A stretch of DNA of 64,000 bases from Ornithinimicrobium flavum (GTDB lineage Bacteria; Actinomycetota; Actinomycetes; Actinomycetales; Dermatophilaceae): NCBI RefSeq assembly GCF_004526345.1, contig NZ_CP038213.1, forward strand, positions 1,240,001-1,304,000, written 5' to 3'. The position numbers and the translations under genes were made by a program. The first letter of the stretch is position 1. Each line of letters begins with the position of its first letter. This document shows, in pieces, positions 19,600 through 29,900 of the stretch. Under the pieces are notes generated by a model that worked only from the letters and a program-made list of their open reading frames with translations, did not search any database and was not told the DNA's origin.

Positions 19600-19884
19600 A
19601 TGGTTGGCCAGGTTCTCGCGCTCGTCCTGCAGCTCTACATCTTCGTGCTGATCGCGCGCCTGGTCTTCGACTGGATCCAGGTCTTCGCCCGCGAGTGGCG
19701 CCCGCGGGGCCCGATCCTCGTGCTCGCCAACGGCATCTACACGTTGACCGACCCACCGCTCAAGGCGCTGCGCAAGGTCATCCCGCCGCTGCGGATTGGC
19801 GGGATCGCCCTGGACCTGGGCTTCATCGTGCTCATCATCGGGGTCGGGATCCTCCAGCGGCTCGCGCTCGCCCTGCCGTTCTGA
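19600..19884 (+). CDS. yggT: YggT-family membrane protein
   Basis: A 94-residue protein with two membrane helices (about 5-24 and 70-90) flanking a loop with LTDPPLKALRKVIPP, the YggT signature. Its exact function is unknown; it is conserved between sepF and divIVA in actinobacteria and firmicutes and is presumed to act in division or osmotic adaptation. Start and length match the family. Confidence 0.92.
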   Translation: MVGQVLALVLQLYIFVLIARLVFDWIQVFAREWRPRGPILVLANGIYTLTDPPLKALRKVIPPLRIGGIALDLGFIVLIIGVGILQRLALALPF

Positions 19885-19955
19885 CCAGGGTCGCGGCGGT
19901 GCCCGGTGGGGTGCCGGTGCGTTACAGTGACCGTTGCACGAGGCACTTCATCGAG

Positions 19956-19979
19956 CCTGCCCTGACTCCTGCGGGCAGG
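19956..19979 (+). promoter_or_regulatory. Hairpin in the wag31 leader
   Basis: CCTGCCC (19956-19962) and GGGCAGG (19973-19979) can pair 29 bases before the wag31 start. It may modulate wag31 translation or end yggT transcription; neither can be decided from sequence. Confidence 0.35.
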
Positions 19980-20008
19980 GTCCGTGACATCCCTGATCGA
20001 GGTGGAAC

Positions 20009-21208
20009 ATGGCACTGTCCCCCGAGGACGTGATCAAGAAGAGTTTCAGCGCGACCCATCTGCGCCGAGGCTATGACGAGACCCAGGTGGACGACTTCCT
20101 CGACGAGGTAGTCGTCGAGCTGCGCCGTCTGCTGTCCGAGAACGAGGGTCTGCGCACCGACCTCGAGGACTGCCGCGCCAGCAAGGGTCTGAGCAGCGAC
20201 GACACCGACGCCTACCGCGCCGTCCCCGCGGCGGGTGGCCAGGTGGACGAGGCCGACCTCGCACGCCGTGACGACCTCGCCGCCGAGCTGGAGCAGCTCG
20301 AGGCCCAGGTCGAGGCCCGGCGCGCCGAGGCCGAGGCCGTCGAGCAGCAGGCCCAGGAGCGGATCGCCGCCGCCCGCGCGACGGGCGAGGACACCGGGCC
20401 GGCCGTCGCCGGTGAGGGCTCCGCCGAGGCCGACGAGCTGCGCAGCCAGCTCGAGGCGTGCCAGAGCGAGCGTGCCCAGCTGGAGCAGCGGCTGGCCGAG
20501 GCCGAGGCCCGCGCCCAGCAGGCGATCGAGGCGGCTGAGCGTGCGGCCGCCGAGCGCCAGGACGACGCCGCCCCGGTGGCGGCCTTCGCCGCCGGCGGTG
20601 CCGCCGCGGCCGGCCCGAGCGACGACGCCAGCTCGATCATCTCCCTGGCCCAGCGCCTGCACGACCAGCACGTCTCCGAGGGCGAGAGCACCAAGGCGCG
20701 GCTGATCGGCGAGGGTGATGAGTACAGGGAGCGCGTCGTCGCCGAGGCCGACGCCCGCCACGAGGAGCTGGTGACCACCGGTCAGCAGACCCACGACCGT
20801 CTCGTCTCCGAGGGGCAGGCCCAGCACGACGAGCTGGTCCGGACCGGCCAGGCCCGCCACGACGAGCTCGTGCAGACCGGCCAGGCCCGCCACGACGAGC
20901 TGGTCACCACCGGTCAGCAGACCCACGACCGTCTCGTCTCCGAGGGCCAGACCCAGCACGACGAGTTGGTCCGGACCGGCCAGGCCCGCCACGACGAGCT
21001 CGTCAGCGAGGGGGAGGGGCGAAGCGCCCAGATGGTCAGCGAGGCCGAGCAGCAGCGCTCGAGCATCCTCGAGGACCTCAGCACCCAGCAGACCAGCCTC
21101 AACGGCCGGATCCAGGAGCTGCACACCCAGGAGGTCGACCTGCGCGACCGGCTCCGGGCGTTCCTGTCCGACCAGCTCGCCAAGGTGGACGGCAACCCCG
21201 ACACCTGA
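20009..21208 (+). CDS. wag31: Wag31/DivIVA polar growth scaffold
   Basis: This coiled-coil scaffold marks poles and septa and directs peptidoglycan synthesis. The 399-residue protein has the N-terminal DivIVA membrane-binding domain (LSPEDVIKKSF, RRGYDETQVDDFLDEVVVELRRL, residues 2-41), a long Ala/Glu-rich coiled coil (about 80-190), a second coiled-coil core, then eight 11-residue repeats (251-338) and a C-terminal coiled coil. It is longer than typical mycobacterial Wag31 (about 260), mainly because of the repeats and the Ala/Glu region. The ATG has a GAGGTGG ribosome site. Confidence 0.96.
   Translation: MALSPEDVIKKSFSATHLRRGYDETQVDDFLDEVVVELRRLLSENEGLRTDLEDCRASKGLSSDDTDAYRAVPAAGGQVDEADLARRDDLAAELEQLEAQVEARRAEAEAVEQQAQERIAAARATGEDTGPAVAGEGSAEADELRSQLEACQSERAQLEQRLAEAEARAQQAIEAAERAAAERQDDAAPVAAFAAGGAAAAGPSDDASSIISLAQRLHDQHVSEGESTKARLIGEGDEYRERVVAEADARHEELVTTGQQTHDRLVSEGQAQHDELVRTGQARHDELVQTGQARHDELVTTGQQTHDRLVSEGQTQHDELVRTGQARHDELVSEGEGRSAQMVSEAEQQRSSILEDLSTQQTSLNGRIQELHTQEVDLRDRLRAFLSDQLAKVDGNPDT
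20759..21022 (+). repeat. Eight 33-bp repeats encoding hendecads in Wag31
   Basis: The units start at 20759, 20792, 20825, 20858, 20891, 20924, 20957 and 20990, each encoding a form of HDELVxTGQxx. Units 1-3 recur almost exactly as units 5-7, so a 132-bp block was duplicated as a whole. An 11-residue period is that of a hendecad coiled coil, so copy-number change would alter rod length without breaking the frame. Confidence 0.92.
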
Positions 21209-21223
21209 GCCCCAGCAGCACCC

Positions 21224-21262
21224 GACGGGCGTCCCGGCACCACGTGTGCCGGGGCGCCCGTC
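21224..21262 (+). terminator. Strong terminator hairpin after wag31
   Basis: Arms at 21224-21240 and 21246-21262 form a 17-bp stem with one G-T wobble (T21232 with G21254) and a CACGT loop, 16 bases after the stop. No T-tract follows. Confidence 0.8.
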
Positions 21263-21378
21263 CCCGTGTCGCGGCAGGTGACGGTTGTGCAGGCGCGTGA
21301 CCTGCTCTATTCTTCGGCCACATCCGCAACAGGCGGTTCTCCGGCCACAGGTCGGCACACACGACGAAGGGCGGGCCC

Positions 21379-21816
21379 GTGGGGACCACCGCGAGCAAGA
21401 GGGGCAAGGAGGCGGGACCGCACACCTCCTTGGCCGTCCAGGAGGGCGAGGACCCGTGGACGGCGCAGGAGCTGGAGGAGGTCCGGGCCGAGCTGGAGGC
21501 GGACGTGGCCCGGCTCAGCGCCGAGGTCGACCACGCCGAGCACGACCTGGTCGAGCTCATGCGCAGCTACAGCGACGGGGCGGGTGACGACCAGGCTGAC
21601 GCCGGTGCGGCGACCTGGGAGCGGGAGCACGAGCTGTCGATCACGAACAACGCCCGCGACCTGCTGGGTCAGTCGCGCACGGCGCTGCAGCGGATCGACC
21701 GGGGCACCTACGGCGACTGCGACTCCTGCGGGCAGCCGATCGGCAAGATGCGGCTGCAGGCCTTCCCGCGTGCGACGCTATGCATGACATGCAAGCAGAA
21801 GCAGGAACGCCGCTGA
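21379..21816 (+). CDS. DksA/TraR-type C4 zinc-finger protein
   Basis: A 145-residue protein with an N-terminal coiled coil (about 28-65) and a C-terminal C4 zinc finger, CDSCGQPIG...LCMTC (residues about 114-139). The layout is that of the DksA/TraR family, whose members bind RNA polymerase through the secondary channel, or of the actinobacterial RNA-polymerase-associated variants. GTG 21379 is preceded by AAGGGCGGG. The 3' end overlaps lspA by 37 bases in another frame, an arrangement common in actinobacteria. The precise regulatory target is not known. Confidence 0.88.
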   Translation: MGTTASKRGKEAGPHTSLAVQEGEDPWTAQELEEVRAELEADVARLSAEVDHAEHDLVELMRSYSDGAGDDQADAGAATWEREHELSITNNARDLLGQSRTALQRIDRGTYGDCDSCGQPIGKMRLQAFPRATLCMTCKQKQERR

Positions 21817-22361
21817 CCCACGCCCCTTCGCGACGCACCGGGCTGGTGCTCGCCCTCGCCGCCGTGTGGCTGGGTCTGGACCAGCTGACCAAGTGGTGGG
21901 CCGAGTCTTCCCTGACGCGTGGCGAATCGGTGCCGTTGGTCGGGGAGCTGCTGCAGCTGCACCTGACCTACAACTCGGGCGCAGCCTTCTCCCTGGGCAC
22001 CGGTATGACGGGGGTGCTCACCGCGGTCGCCACGCTCATCGTGGTCGTCATCGTCTGGCAGGCCTTCCGCACCCGGAGCCTGCCGTGGGCCCTGACCCTG
22101 GGGCTGCTGCTCGGTGGTGCCCTGGGCAACCTCGTCGACCGCTACCTGCGCCCGCCGGGGGTCGGCGTGGGCCACGTGGTCGACTTCCTGCGCCTGCCGA
22201 ACTTCCCCGTCTTCAACCTCGCCGACATCGGGATCACCACGGCCGCCGGCCTCATCATCCTCCTGGCGCTGCGCGGCGTGTCTCCCGACGGCACCACCGA
22301 GGGTGACCCCCGACCGGCCGCGGACGCCGAGCTGGAGCCGACCCCGGAGGAGCGACCGTGA
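21780..22361 (+). CDS. lspA: LspA, signal peptidase II
   Basis: LspA cleaves the signal peptide of diacylated prolipoproteins in the membrane. The 193-residue protein has four membrane helices and the two catalytic aspartates in NLVDRYL (about residue 121) and FNLADIGI (about residue 148). The N-terminal LDQLTKWW and TYNSGAAFS motifs are also present. The start could be ATG 21780 or ATG 21789, both inside the upstream gene. A Pro/Glu-rich tail follows the last helix. The stop overlaps rluD in GTGA. Confidence 0.95.
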   Translation: MHDMQAEAGTPLTHAPSRRTGLVLALAAVWLGLDQLTKWWAESSLTRGESVPLVGELLQLHLTYNSGAAFSLGTGMTGVLTAVATLIVVVIVWQAFRTRSLPWALTLGLLLGGALGNLVDRYLRPPGVGVGHVVDFLRLPNFPVFNLADIGITTAAGLIILLALRGVSPDGTTEGDPRPAADAELEPTPEERP

Positions 22362-23286
22362 GCGACTCCCGCTTCCTCCCCGTCCCCGAGGGGCTCGAGG
22401 GTGAGCGTGTCGACGCCGCCCTGGCCCGCCTGCTGGGCCTGTCCCGCTCCAAGGCCGCCGACCTCGCGGCCCAGGGGCTGGTCCACCTGGACGGCAAGAC
22501 CGTCGGCAAGTCCGACCGGGTCAGCGCCGGGTCGATGCTCGACGTCGAGCTGGCGCCCCAGGGGCCGCCGGCCGGCCTGGAGGTGGTCGCCGAGCCGGTG
22601 GAGGGGATGCGGATCGTCCACGACGACACCGAGATCGTCGTCGTCGACAAGCCGGCCTTCGTCGCCGCCCACCCCAGCGTCGGCTGGTCCGGCCCGACCG
22701 TCGTCGGCGGCCTCGCCGGCGTGGGCTACCGCATCTCCACCTCCGGCGCGCCCGAGCGCCAGGGGATCGTCCAGCGGCTCGACGTCGGGACCAGCGGCCT
22801 GATGGTCGTGGCGAAGTCCGAGCGGGCCTACACCGTCTCAAGCAGGCCTTCCGCGACCGGGCCGTGGACAAGACCTACCACGCCCTCGTCCAGGGGCTCC
22901 CCGACCCGCACGAGGGCACCATCGACGCCCCCATCGGCCGCCACCCCGGGCACGACTACCGCTTCGCCGTCCGCAAGGAGGGCCGGCCGAGCATCACGCA
23001 CTACGAGCTGCTCGAGGCCCACCGCTCGGCCAGCCTCCTGCAGATCCACCTGGAGACCGGCCGCACCCACCAGATCCGGGTGCACTTCTCCGCGCTGCGC
23101 CACCCGTGCGTCGGCGACCTCACCTACGGCGCCGACCCGACGCTGGCCAAGCGGCTCGGCCTGCAGCGGCAGTGGCTCCACGCCACCAGGCTCGGCTTCG
23201 AGCACCCCGGCAGCGGGGAGCACATCACGTTCGAGTCCCCATACCCCTCGGACCTGCAGCACGCCCTGGACGTCATCCGAGGCTGA
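22358..23286 (+). CDS. rluD: RluD-family 23S rRNA pseudouridine synthase, with an apparent frameshift
   Basis: RluA/RluD-family synthases isomerise uridines in 23S rRNA. The first frame (GTG 22358 to about 22837) encodes an S4-like RNA-binding domain ([19 protein letters not shown]) and the catalytic motif [13 protein letters not shown]. It then runs off into a non-homologous frame. The second frame resumes exactly at [17 protein letters not shown] and carries the rest of the domain, [19 protein letters not shown], to the stop at 23286. One extra C in GTCTCAAG at 22837 joins both. A single-base deletion, or much less likely real inactivation, explains this. The gene is coupled to lspA. Confidence 0.93.
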
Positions 23287-23324
23287 AGGCCCCCGCGAGG
23301 CGCCCAGCCACCCAGGGACAGGCC

Positions 23325-23355
23325 GAGGGGCCGGCGCCTGTGGCGCCGACCCCTC
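23325..23355. terminator. Bidirectional hairpin between rluD and the convergent secreted-protein gene
   Basis: GAGGGG-C-CGGCGCC (23325-23338) pairs with GGCGCCG-A-CCCCTC (23342-23355) around a TGT loop, with one mismatch. It lies between convergent stops at 23286 and 23366. Confidence 0.75.
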
Positions 23356-23365
23356 CGCCGCAGCC

Positions 23366-24238
23366 TCAGGGCTGAGCGTGCGTGCCGGTGAAGACGAGGA
23401 ACTCCCCGCTGTGGGGGGCGCCGAGGTTGGTGCCCTCGGACCCGCTGTAGCTCGTCAGCAGAGCCCCGTCCTGGTAGACGAGCAGCTCCCACGTGCCGGT
23501 GTTGGCGTCGTTGCAGTCGTTGAAGTTGGCGATCTCGATGGTGTAGCTGCCGGTGGGGGCCATGCCCACGGGCCAGAAGACGTTCTCCACGCCGCCGGGC
23601 TCCGGGTCGGCGACGCAGGTCCCGACGTTGTCGTCCCGGTCGAGCTCGCCACCGGTGGCGGACGTGCGGTCGCCCCACCAGAGGCGCTCGCCGCTCGGCT
23701 CGACGATGTGCAGGTCGAGGTCGTCGCCGCTTTCCCAGATCAGGGTGAAGCGCAGCTCGCCCTCCCCGACGATGAGGTCGGCACCGTCGCAGTTCTGGTC
23801 GATGCCGTCGTTGGGGATCTCGACCGCGCCGGGGTTGATGGTCGGGTCGGTGTCGTCGCAGTCCTCCGAGGCCGGGTAGCCGTCACCGTCGGCGTCCGGG
23901 TCGCAGTCTGGGGCCTCGAGGTCGAAGCGCTTGCCGTAGCCCGGGCCGTCCCCGGACCTGTTGTTGCCGGCCTTGACCCAGATGGTGTCGAGCGTGCCGT
24001 CCGGGTCGCTCACCGTCCAGGTGGTGACGTCGTCCTCCATCTCCGTCTTGACGTTGACGCCGTCGTCCCCGACGACCACGTTGGAGATGTCCTTCTCGGA
24101 GGTGATGACCCACGACCCGGTCTCGCAGTCGTAGGTGACGTCGATCCACCCCGTGGGTGCGGCGGTGGCGACGGTGCCGGTGAGACCCATCAGCCCGATG
24201 GTCACGAGCGGGACGAGGGTGAGTGTGGTCCTGCGCAT
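23366..24238 (-). CDS. Secreted protein with a MopE-type metal-binding motif
   Basis: The 290-residue product has an N-terminal signal peptide (basic RR, hydrophobic stretch, predicted cut after TVATAA near residue 27). Residues 1-110 include a domain with a WTVSDPDG region. Residues 111-152 form the repeat-like motif DxDGDGY...[16 protein letters not shown]...DGIDQNCDG, which matches the MopE/thrombospondin-type metal-binding motif and is rich in Asp and Cys. A C-terminal domain resembling uncharacterised secreted beta-sandwich modules follows ([18 protein letters not shown]). An AAGGAGC site precedes the ATG. The ligand is likely Ca or Cu; this is inference from the motif. It is downstream of, and on the same strand as, a VWA protein. 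Confidence 0.8.
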   Translation of the reverse strand: MRRTTLTLVPLVTIGLMGLTGTVATAAPTGWIDVTYDCETGSWVITSEKDISNVVVGDDGVNVKTEMEDDVTTWTVSDPDGTLDTIWVKAGNNRSGDGPGYGKRFDLEAPDCDPDADGDGYPASEDCDDTDPTINPGAVEIPNDGIDQNCDGADLIVGEGELRFTLIWESGDDLDLHIVEPSGERLWWGDRTSATGGELDRDDNVGTCVADPEPGGVENVFWPVGMAPTGSYTIEIANFNDCNDANTGTWELLVYQDGALLTSYSGSEGTNLGAPHSGEFLVFTGTHAQP

Positions 24239-24375
24239 CTGCCTGCTCCTTGCTCCCCGTGGGAGTCCGCCGGCTGCGTCTCCCTACGTCACGAACGTAG
24301 GGGCGGGGGCCTTGCTCGCGATATGCGCAGTGGTGCGTACTCCGCAGGGATGAGGTGCCGGCGGCACCCGGCCCG

Positions 24376-26085
24376 CTACTGGGCGCGGTTGGCCACCACG
24401 TCGACGAAGACCTGCGGCAGCTCGCTCGGGTCGCGCAGCACCAGGGTCTCGCCACCGGCCGCCTCGGCGAGTCGCTGGAGGGCCTGCTCGTCGACGTCCG
24501 GGCCCATCCCGATGAGGACGACGTTGACGGGGGAGTCGGTCGACGCCCTCGCCTCGGCGAGCAGGCCGACCACCTCGTCCTCGGTGAGCCCGCCGGTCGA
24601 GTCGTCGTTGACGCCGTCGGTGAGCAGCAGCACCGAGCTGATCGAGTCCTGCGTCTGCTGGGTCTGCATGGCCTGGTATGCCGCCCACAGCGCGTCGTGC
24701 AGGCCGGTGTCACCGGCGAGCGTCTCCGGTCCGAGGTCCTCGGTGACCGACAGCAGGAGCTCCTTCTGGGTCCCCCCGTCCACCTCCGCCTCGAGCGGCC
24801 GCAGCGGCACCTGCTCGGCGTGGTCGGCCTGGCCGTCGAGGGCGGTGGCGAAGTACCACAGCCCCATCGTCGTCTGCTCGGGGATGACCGAGACCGCGGT
24901 CTGCACGGCCGTGCGCGCCAGGTCGATGCGGGTGGTCCCCTCGATCTCGGCCTCCATCGAGCCGGAGATGTCGACCACCGTGAGGATGCGGGACTCGGGG
25001 GCCACGGCGGCCCACGTGTCGGCCGTCGCGGTTACGTCGTCGGCGGAGGGGTCGGAGGCGGACGAGGCGAGGCCGTCCGGGGCCCCTGCCACGTCGGGGG
25101 CGGCGCCGTCCCGACCGGCGCGCAGACCCAGCTCGGCGAGATCGGGGAGGGCGGCGTCCGAGCGAAGCTCCTGCTCCAGGGCGGCCACCGCCTCGGGCGA
25201 GCCGGCGCCGTCGGCGGTGACGAACGGCATACGCACGACCCCGGCGCCGTCGGCCAGCGTCAGGCCCTGCAGCTCACCGCCGTCGGCCTGCGCGAGCTGC
25301 TGCTCGGTGACCGGCACGACGGTGCTCGGGTCGGCCTGGACGGCCGAGAGGGGGTCGCCCTGCACGGCGGTCTGTGCGAGCCGCACCAGGGCCTCGCGCG
25401 AGGCGTCGCTCTCCGCGGCCCAACCACCCTCCTGCCCGCGTGTGCCGGACAGCAGCGCCATCGAGGCCGCGTCCACCCGCGGGTCGCCCATCCGCAGCAC
25501 GAAGGGTGCGTCACCGGCGGCGGCGAGCTCGCGGTAAGTGCTGGTGAGCTCGGCGAACGAGCTGTCACCGGTGATGCCGGCGGACTCGAGCACCGGCAGC
25601 GTCTCCGGCGCGGTGACGAGCAGGACGGGGGAGGAGGCCACCGGCTCACCCACCTCGAGGTCCACCCCGTCGCCGGTCGCGAGCTGAGACCAGGCCGCCG
25701 AGCCCGGCACCCACACGTCGGGGGTCTCGCCGTCGCGCAGGGCGGTCGTCGCGCGGGTCGTCTCCCGCTCCTCCACCTCGAAGGCGAAGCAGTCCGTGGC
25801 GGCGCGGTCCGCGGCGCTCTCGACCGCGGTCACGATCTCCGGCGCGGCCCAGACCGTGACGGGGGAGCAGTCCGGCGGATCCGTGGTGACCACGGTGTCG
25901 TCGGTCGCGGGAGCCTCCGTCGTGACGTCGGCCTGGTCGTCGGTGGGCGCCGGTGCGGCCACGTCGTCGCCGTCGTCCCCGCGGGTGAGGAAGAAGACCG
26001 CGGCCCCGACGAGCGCGAGCAGGAGCAGCACGACCGCACCAATGAGCGCAGGGGGCCGACCGGGACCGGTGTCTCGACTGTGCAT
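24376..26085 (-). CDS. Membrane-anchored substrate-binding and VWA domain protein
   Basis: A 569-residue protein with an N-terminal membrane helix (about 12-33), an acidic Thr-rich linker, a periplasmic-binding-protein-like domain (about 60-330, with VWAAPEIV and WVPGSAAW) and a C-terminal von Willebrand A domain whose MIDAS begins DISGS (about residue 372) and continues with a TDGVNDD motif. The pattern is known in actinobacteria under the name substrate-binding and VWA domain protein; function is unknown. ATG 26085 is chosen over an upstream ATG because it starts just before the membrane helix. It is divergent from the LmeA-like gene, sharing about 100 bases. Confidence 0.85.
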   Translation of the reverse strand: MHSRDTGPGRPPALIGAVVLLLLALVGAAVFFLTRGDDGDDVAAPAPTDDQADVTTEAPATDDTVVTTDPPDCSPVTVWAAPEIVTAVESAADRAATDCFAFEVEERETTRATTALRDGETPDVWVPGSAAWSQLATGDGVDLEVGEPVASSPVLLVTAPETLPVLESAGITGDSSFAELTSTYRELAAAGDAPFVLRMGDPRVDAASMALLSGTRGQEGGWAAESDASREALVRLAQTAVQGDPLSAVQADPSTVVPVTEQQLAQADGGELQGLTLADGAGVVRMPFVTADGAGSPEAVAALEQELRSDAALPDLAELGLRAGRDGAAPDVAGAPDGLASSASDPSADDVTATADTWAAVAPESRILTVVDISGSMEAEIEGTTRIDLARTAVQTAVSVIPEQTTMGLWYFATALDGQADHAEQVPLRPLEAEVDGGTQKELLLSVTEDLGPETLAGDTGLHDALWAAYQAMQTQQTQDSISSVLLLTDGVNDDSTGGLTEDEVVGLLAEARASTDSPVNVVLIGMGPDVDEQALQRLAEAAGGETLVLRDPSELPQVFVDVVANRAQ

Positions 26086-26189
26086 GGGCACGCTCGCAAG
26101 GTATCGCACCGGTCGGACATCTCGGCGGCGGGACGTGCAAGGTGCCTCGTGGTGGGGCGCCACACCAGCCGGACCCGCACACTGGACCG

Positions 26190-26885
26190 GTGAGATCTCG
26201 TCTGAAGGACTGGCTGATCGGGGCCTTCGCGATGCTCGTGGTTCTGGTAGCCGCGGTCGCCGCCCTGTGGTGGGTCGCGACCACGCCGCCGGAGGAGGCC
26301 GGCCCGCCCGCCGGGACGAGCAGGCTCGAGCCGGCGACGGGCGAGCCGACGCCGCCGGCCGACCTCGACGCGGAGAGCGTCTGGCTGGGTGACGTCGACC
26401 TCGAGGCCAGCACCGTCGTGCTGCCGGACTCCCCTCTCCAGGACGTGATCGCCACCGGGGTCGGGGTGCTCTCCGGGCCGGAGGGGTTGGTCGCCGACCG
26501 GGTGGAGCTGACCGCGACGGTGCCGTTCCAGGTCATCGAGGCCGAGCTCGGCGGCGACACCGAGCTGCGGGCGGGTGAGGACGGTCAGGTCGTGGTGGCC
26601 CGGTCGGTCGAGGTGCTGGGGCGGCAGCTGAGCGTCGTGGCGACCGGGACCGTCGAGGCCCGGGACGGTCTCCTGGTGTCACGGCCGGCGTCGATCGACC
26701 TGGGCGGCCCCGACGTGCTCTCGCGGGGGACCGCGGCGCTGGTCAACCGCTACGTCACCATCGAGCACGCCATCGAGGGGCTGCCCGAGGGCCTCGTCCT
26801 GGTGGGCGTGGCCGTGCAGGACGACGGCTTCCGCGCCGACCTGGAGGGTGAGGACATCGTCCTGGTCCCCGGCGGGGGGTCCTGA
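26190..26885 (+). CDS. LmeA-like (DUF2993) phospholipid-binding protein
   Basis: A 231-residue protein with a single N-terminal membrane helix (about 8-30), a Pro-rich linker, and a DUF2993 domain with ADRVELTATVPFQV and an amphipathic C-terminal region. The mycobacterial relative LmeA acts in mannan/lipomannan maturation at the membrane and binds phospholipids. GTG 26190 is chosen because it gives a short cytoplasmic tail before the helix; the ribosome site is weak. It ends about 100 bases before dnaE and is divergent from the VWA gene. Confidence 0.75.
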   Translation: MRSRLKDWLIGAFAMLVVLVAAVAALWWVATTPPEEAGPPAGTSRLEPATGEPTPPADLDAESVWLGDVDLEASTVVLPDSPLQDVIATGVGVLSGPEGLVADRVELTATVPFQVIEAELGGDTELRAGEDGQVVVARSVEVLGRQLSVVATGTVEARDGLLVSRPASIDLGGPDVLSRGTAALVNRYVTIEHAIEGLPEGLVLVGVAVQDDGFRADLEGEDIVLVPGGGS

Positions 26886-26988
26886 GACACCGCAGTCCCG
26901 GTGGCTCCGGCCCCCTGAGCAGGGAGGTCTCGACGCCCGACCACCGGCACGGCATACCTGTCAGACCGGCGATCTAGGATCGGTCCCG

Positions 26989-29900
26989 ATGTCAGCCCCC
27001 TCCAGCCCCGGTCAGAGCTTCGTGCACCTGCACAACCACACCGAGTACTCCATGCTCGACGGTGCAGCCCGCATCACGGAGATGTTCGAGACTGCCGCCG
27101 AGCAGGGGATGCCGGCGATCGCGATGACCGACCACGGCTTCATCTTCGGGGCCTACGAGTTCTGGAAGACGGCGCAGAAGTTCGACGTCAAGCCGATCAT
27201 CGGCCTGGAGGCCTACGTCACACCCGGCACCCACCGCACCGACAAGACCCGGGTGAAGTACGGCGACGGCGGCCGCGACGACGTCTCCGGCGGTGGTGCC
27301 TACACCCACATGACGCTGCTGGCCCGGAACAACAACGGGATGCACAACCTCTTCCGGCTCGGCTCGCTCGCCTCGATGGAGGGCTACTACTTCAAGCCGC
27401 GGATGGACCGCGAGCTGCTGGAGACCTACGGCCAGGGCCTCATCGCCACGACCGGCTGCCCGTCGGGCGAGATCCAGACCCGGCTGCGGCTCGGTCAGTG
27501 GGACAAGGCGGTCCAGTACGCCTCCGACATGCGCGACATCTTCGGTGCGGAGAACTACTACCTCGAGCTGATGGACCACGGCATCGGGATCGAGCGGGTC
27601 GTCCGGCAGGACCTGCTCAAGCTGGCCAAGGAGCTCTCGCTGCCGCTGCTGGCCACCAACGACCTGCACTACACCAAGCAGGAGGACGCCGTCGCCCACG
27701 CGGCCCTGCTGTGCGTGCAGTCCGGCTCGACGATGCAGGACCCGAACCGGTTCAAGTTCGACGGCGACGGCTACTACCTCAAGTCCGCCGCGGAGATGCG
27801 GGAGATCTGGCGCGAGCTGCCGGAGGCCTGCGACAACACCCTGGTCGTGGCCGAGCGCTGCGAGGTCTCCTTCACCGAGGGGGAGGGGCGCTACATGCCC
27901 CGCTTCCCGGTGCCCGAGGGCGAGGACGAGACCAGCTGGTTCGTCAAGGAGGTCGAGGCCGGGCTGCAGCGGCGCTTCCCCGAGGGGGTGCCCGACTACG
28001 CCCGCAAGCAGGCGGCCTACGAGACCGAGGTCATCGTCGGGAAGGGCTACCCGGGGTACTTCCTCGTCGTCGCCGACTTCATCAACTGGGCCAAGCGCAA
28101 CGGCATCCGCGTCGGCCCGGGTCGTGGGTCCGGCGCCGGCTCGATGTGCGCCTACGCCATGGGGATCACCGACCTCGACCCGATCCCGCACGGCCTGATC
28201 TTCGAGCGCTTCCTCAACCCCGAGCGCAAGTCGATGCCCGACTTCGACGTCGACTTCGACGACCGGCGACGCGCCGAGGTCATCCGTTACGTCACCGAGA
28301 AGTACGGCGACGACCGGGTCGCGATGATCGTCACCTACGGCACCATCAAGGCCAAGCAGGCCCTCAAGGACGCCTCCCGCGTCATGGGCTTCCCCTTCGC
28401 CATGGGGGAGCGGCTCACCAAGGCGATGCCGCCGGACGTCATGGGCAAGGGCATCTCGCTCTCGGGCATCCAGGACCCGACGGACAAGAGGTATGCCGAG
28501 GCCGTCGAGTTCCGCGAGCTGCTCGCCGAGGACGAGCACGCCGGGGAGGTCTACGAGACGGCCAAGGGCCTGGAGGGCCTGAAGCGGCAGTGGGGCGTGC
28601 ACGCCGCGGGCGTCATCATGTCCAGCGAGCCGCTCATCGACCTCATCCCGATCATGCGCCGGGACCAGGACGGGCAGATCATCACCCAGTTCGACTACCC
28701 GACGTGCGAGGCGCTCGGGCTGGTCAAGATGGACTTCCTGGGCCTGCGCAACCTGACCGTCCTGGACGACGCCATCGTCAACATCCGGGAGAACCGCGGC
28801 GAGGAGATCGACCTCGACGAGCTGTCCAAGGACATGACCGACCCCGCCACCTACGAGCTGCTCGGCCGCGGCGACACCCTCGGCGTCTTCCAGCTCGACG
28901 GCAACGGCATGCGCCAGCTGCTGCGCCTCATGCGCCCCGACAACTTCGAGGACATCTCCGCGGCGCTCGCGCTCTACCGCCCCGGCCCGATGGGCGTCAA
29001 CGCCCACACCAACTTCGCCCTGCGCAAGAACGGCCAGCAGGAGGTCGTCCCGCTGGACCCGCAGCTCAAGGGCAAGCTGCAGCCGGAGATGGAGGCGGCG
29101 CTCGACCCGATCCTGGGAGTCACGCACGGTTTGGTGATCTACCAGGAGCAGGTGATGGAGATCGCCCAGAAGCTGGCGGGCTACACGCTGGGCAACGCGG
29201 ACCTGCTGCGCCGGGCGATGGGCAAGAAGAAGAAGGAGGTGCTCGACGCCGAGTACGTCCCCTTCTCAGAGGGCATGAAGGCCAACGGCTACAACGAGGC
29301 CTCGGTCGCCGCGCTGTGGGGCGTGCTCGTCCCCTTCTCCGACTACGCCTTCAACAAGGCGCACACGGCGGCCTACGGCGTCATCTCCTACTGGACCGGC
29401 TACCTCAAGGCCAACTACCCGGCTGAGTACATGGCCGCACTGCTCACCAGCGTCGGCGACGACAAGGACAAGACCGCCCTCTATCTCGCCGAGTGCCGGC
29501 GGCTGCGCATCCCCGTCCTGCCGCCGGACGTCAACCAGTCGGTGGCCAACTTCGCCGCCGTCGGCGACGACATCCGCTTCGGGCTGGCGGCGGTCCGCAA
29601 CGTCGGCCACAACGTCGTCGACGCGATCTGCCGCACCCGCGCTGAGAAGGGGGCCTTCACCTCCTTCGAGGACTTCCTGCGCAAGTGCCCGGCGGTGGTC
29701 TGCAACAAGCGCACCATCGAGTCGCTCATCAAGGCCGGCGCCTTCGACAGCCTCGACCACCCGCGCCAGGGTCTGGTCAGCATCCACGAGCGCTACGTCG
29801 ACGCCCTCGTGGACGAGAAGAAGCAGGAGGCGATCGGCCAGGACAGCCTTTTCTCCGGTTTCGGCTTCGGCGACGACGGCGGGGCCGACGAGAGCATGCA

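Noticed and set aside
23287..25537. Continuation of the first rluD frame to give a 1059-residue plus-strand protein
   Set aside because: It arises only after the frameshift at 22837 and runs antisense to two genes with clear signal, MopE and VWA motifs.
26086..26163. Upstream start (26163) for the VWA protein
   Set aside because: It would add 26 Arg-rich residues before the membrane helix and reach into the divergent gene's promoter; ATG 26085 is simpler.
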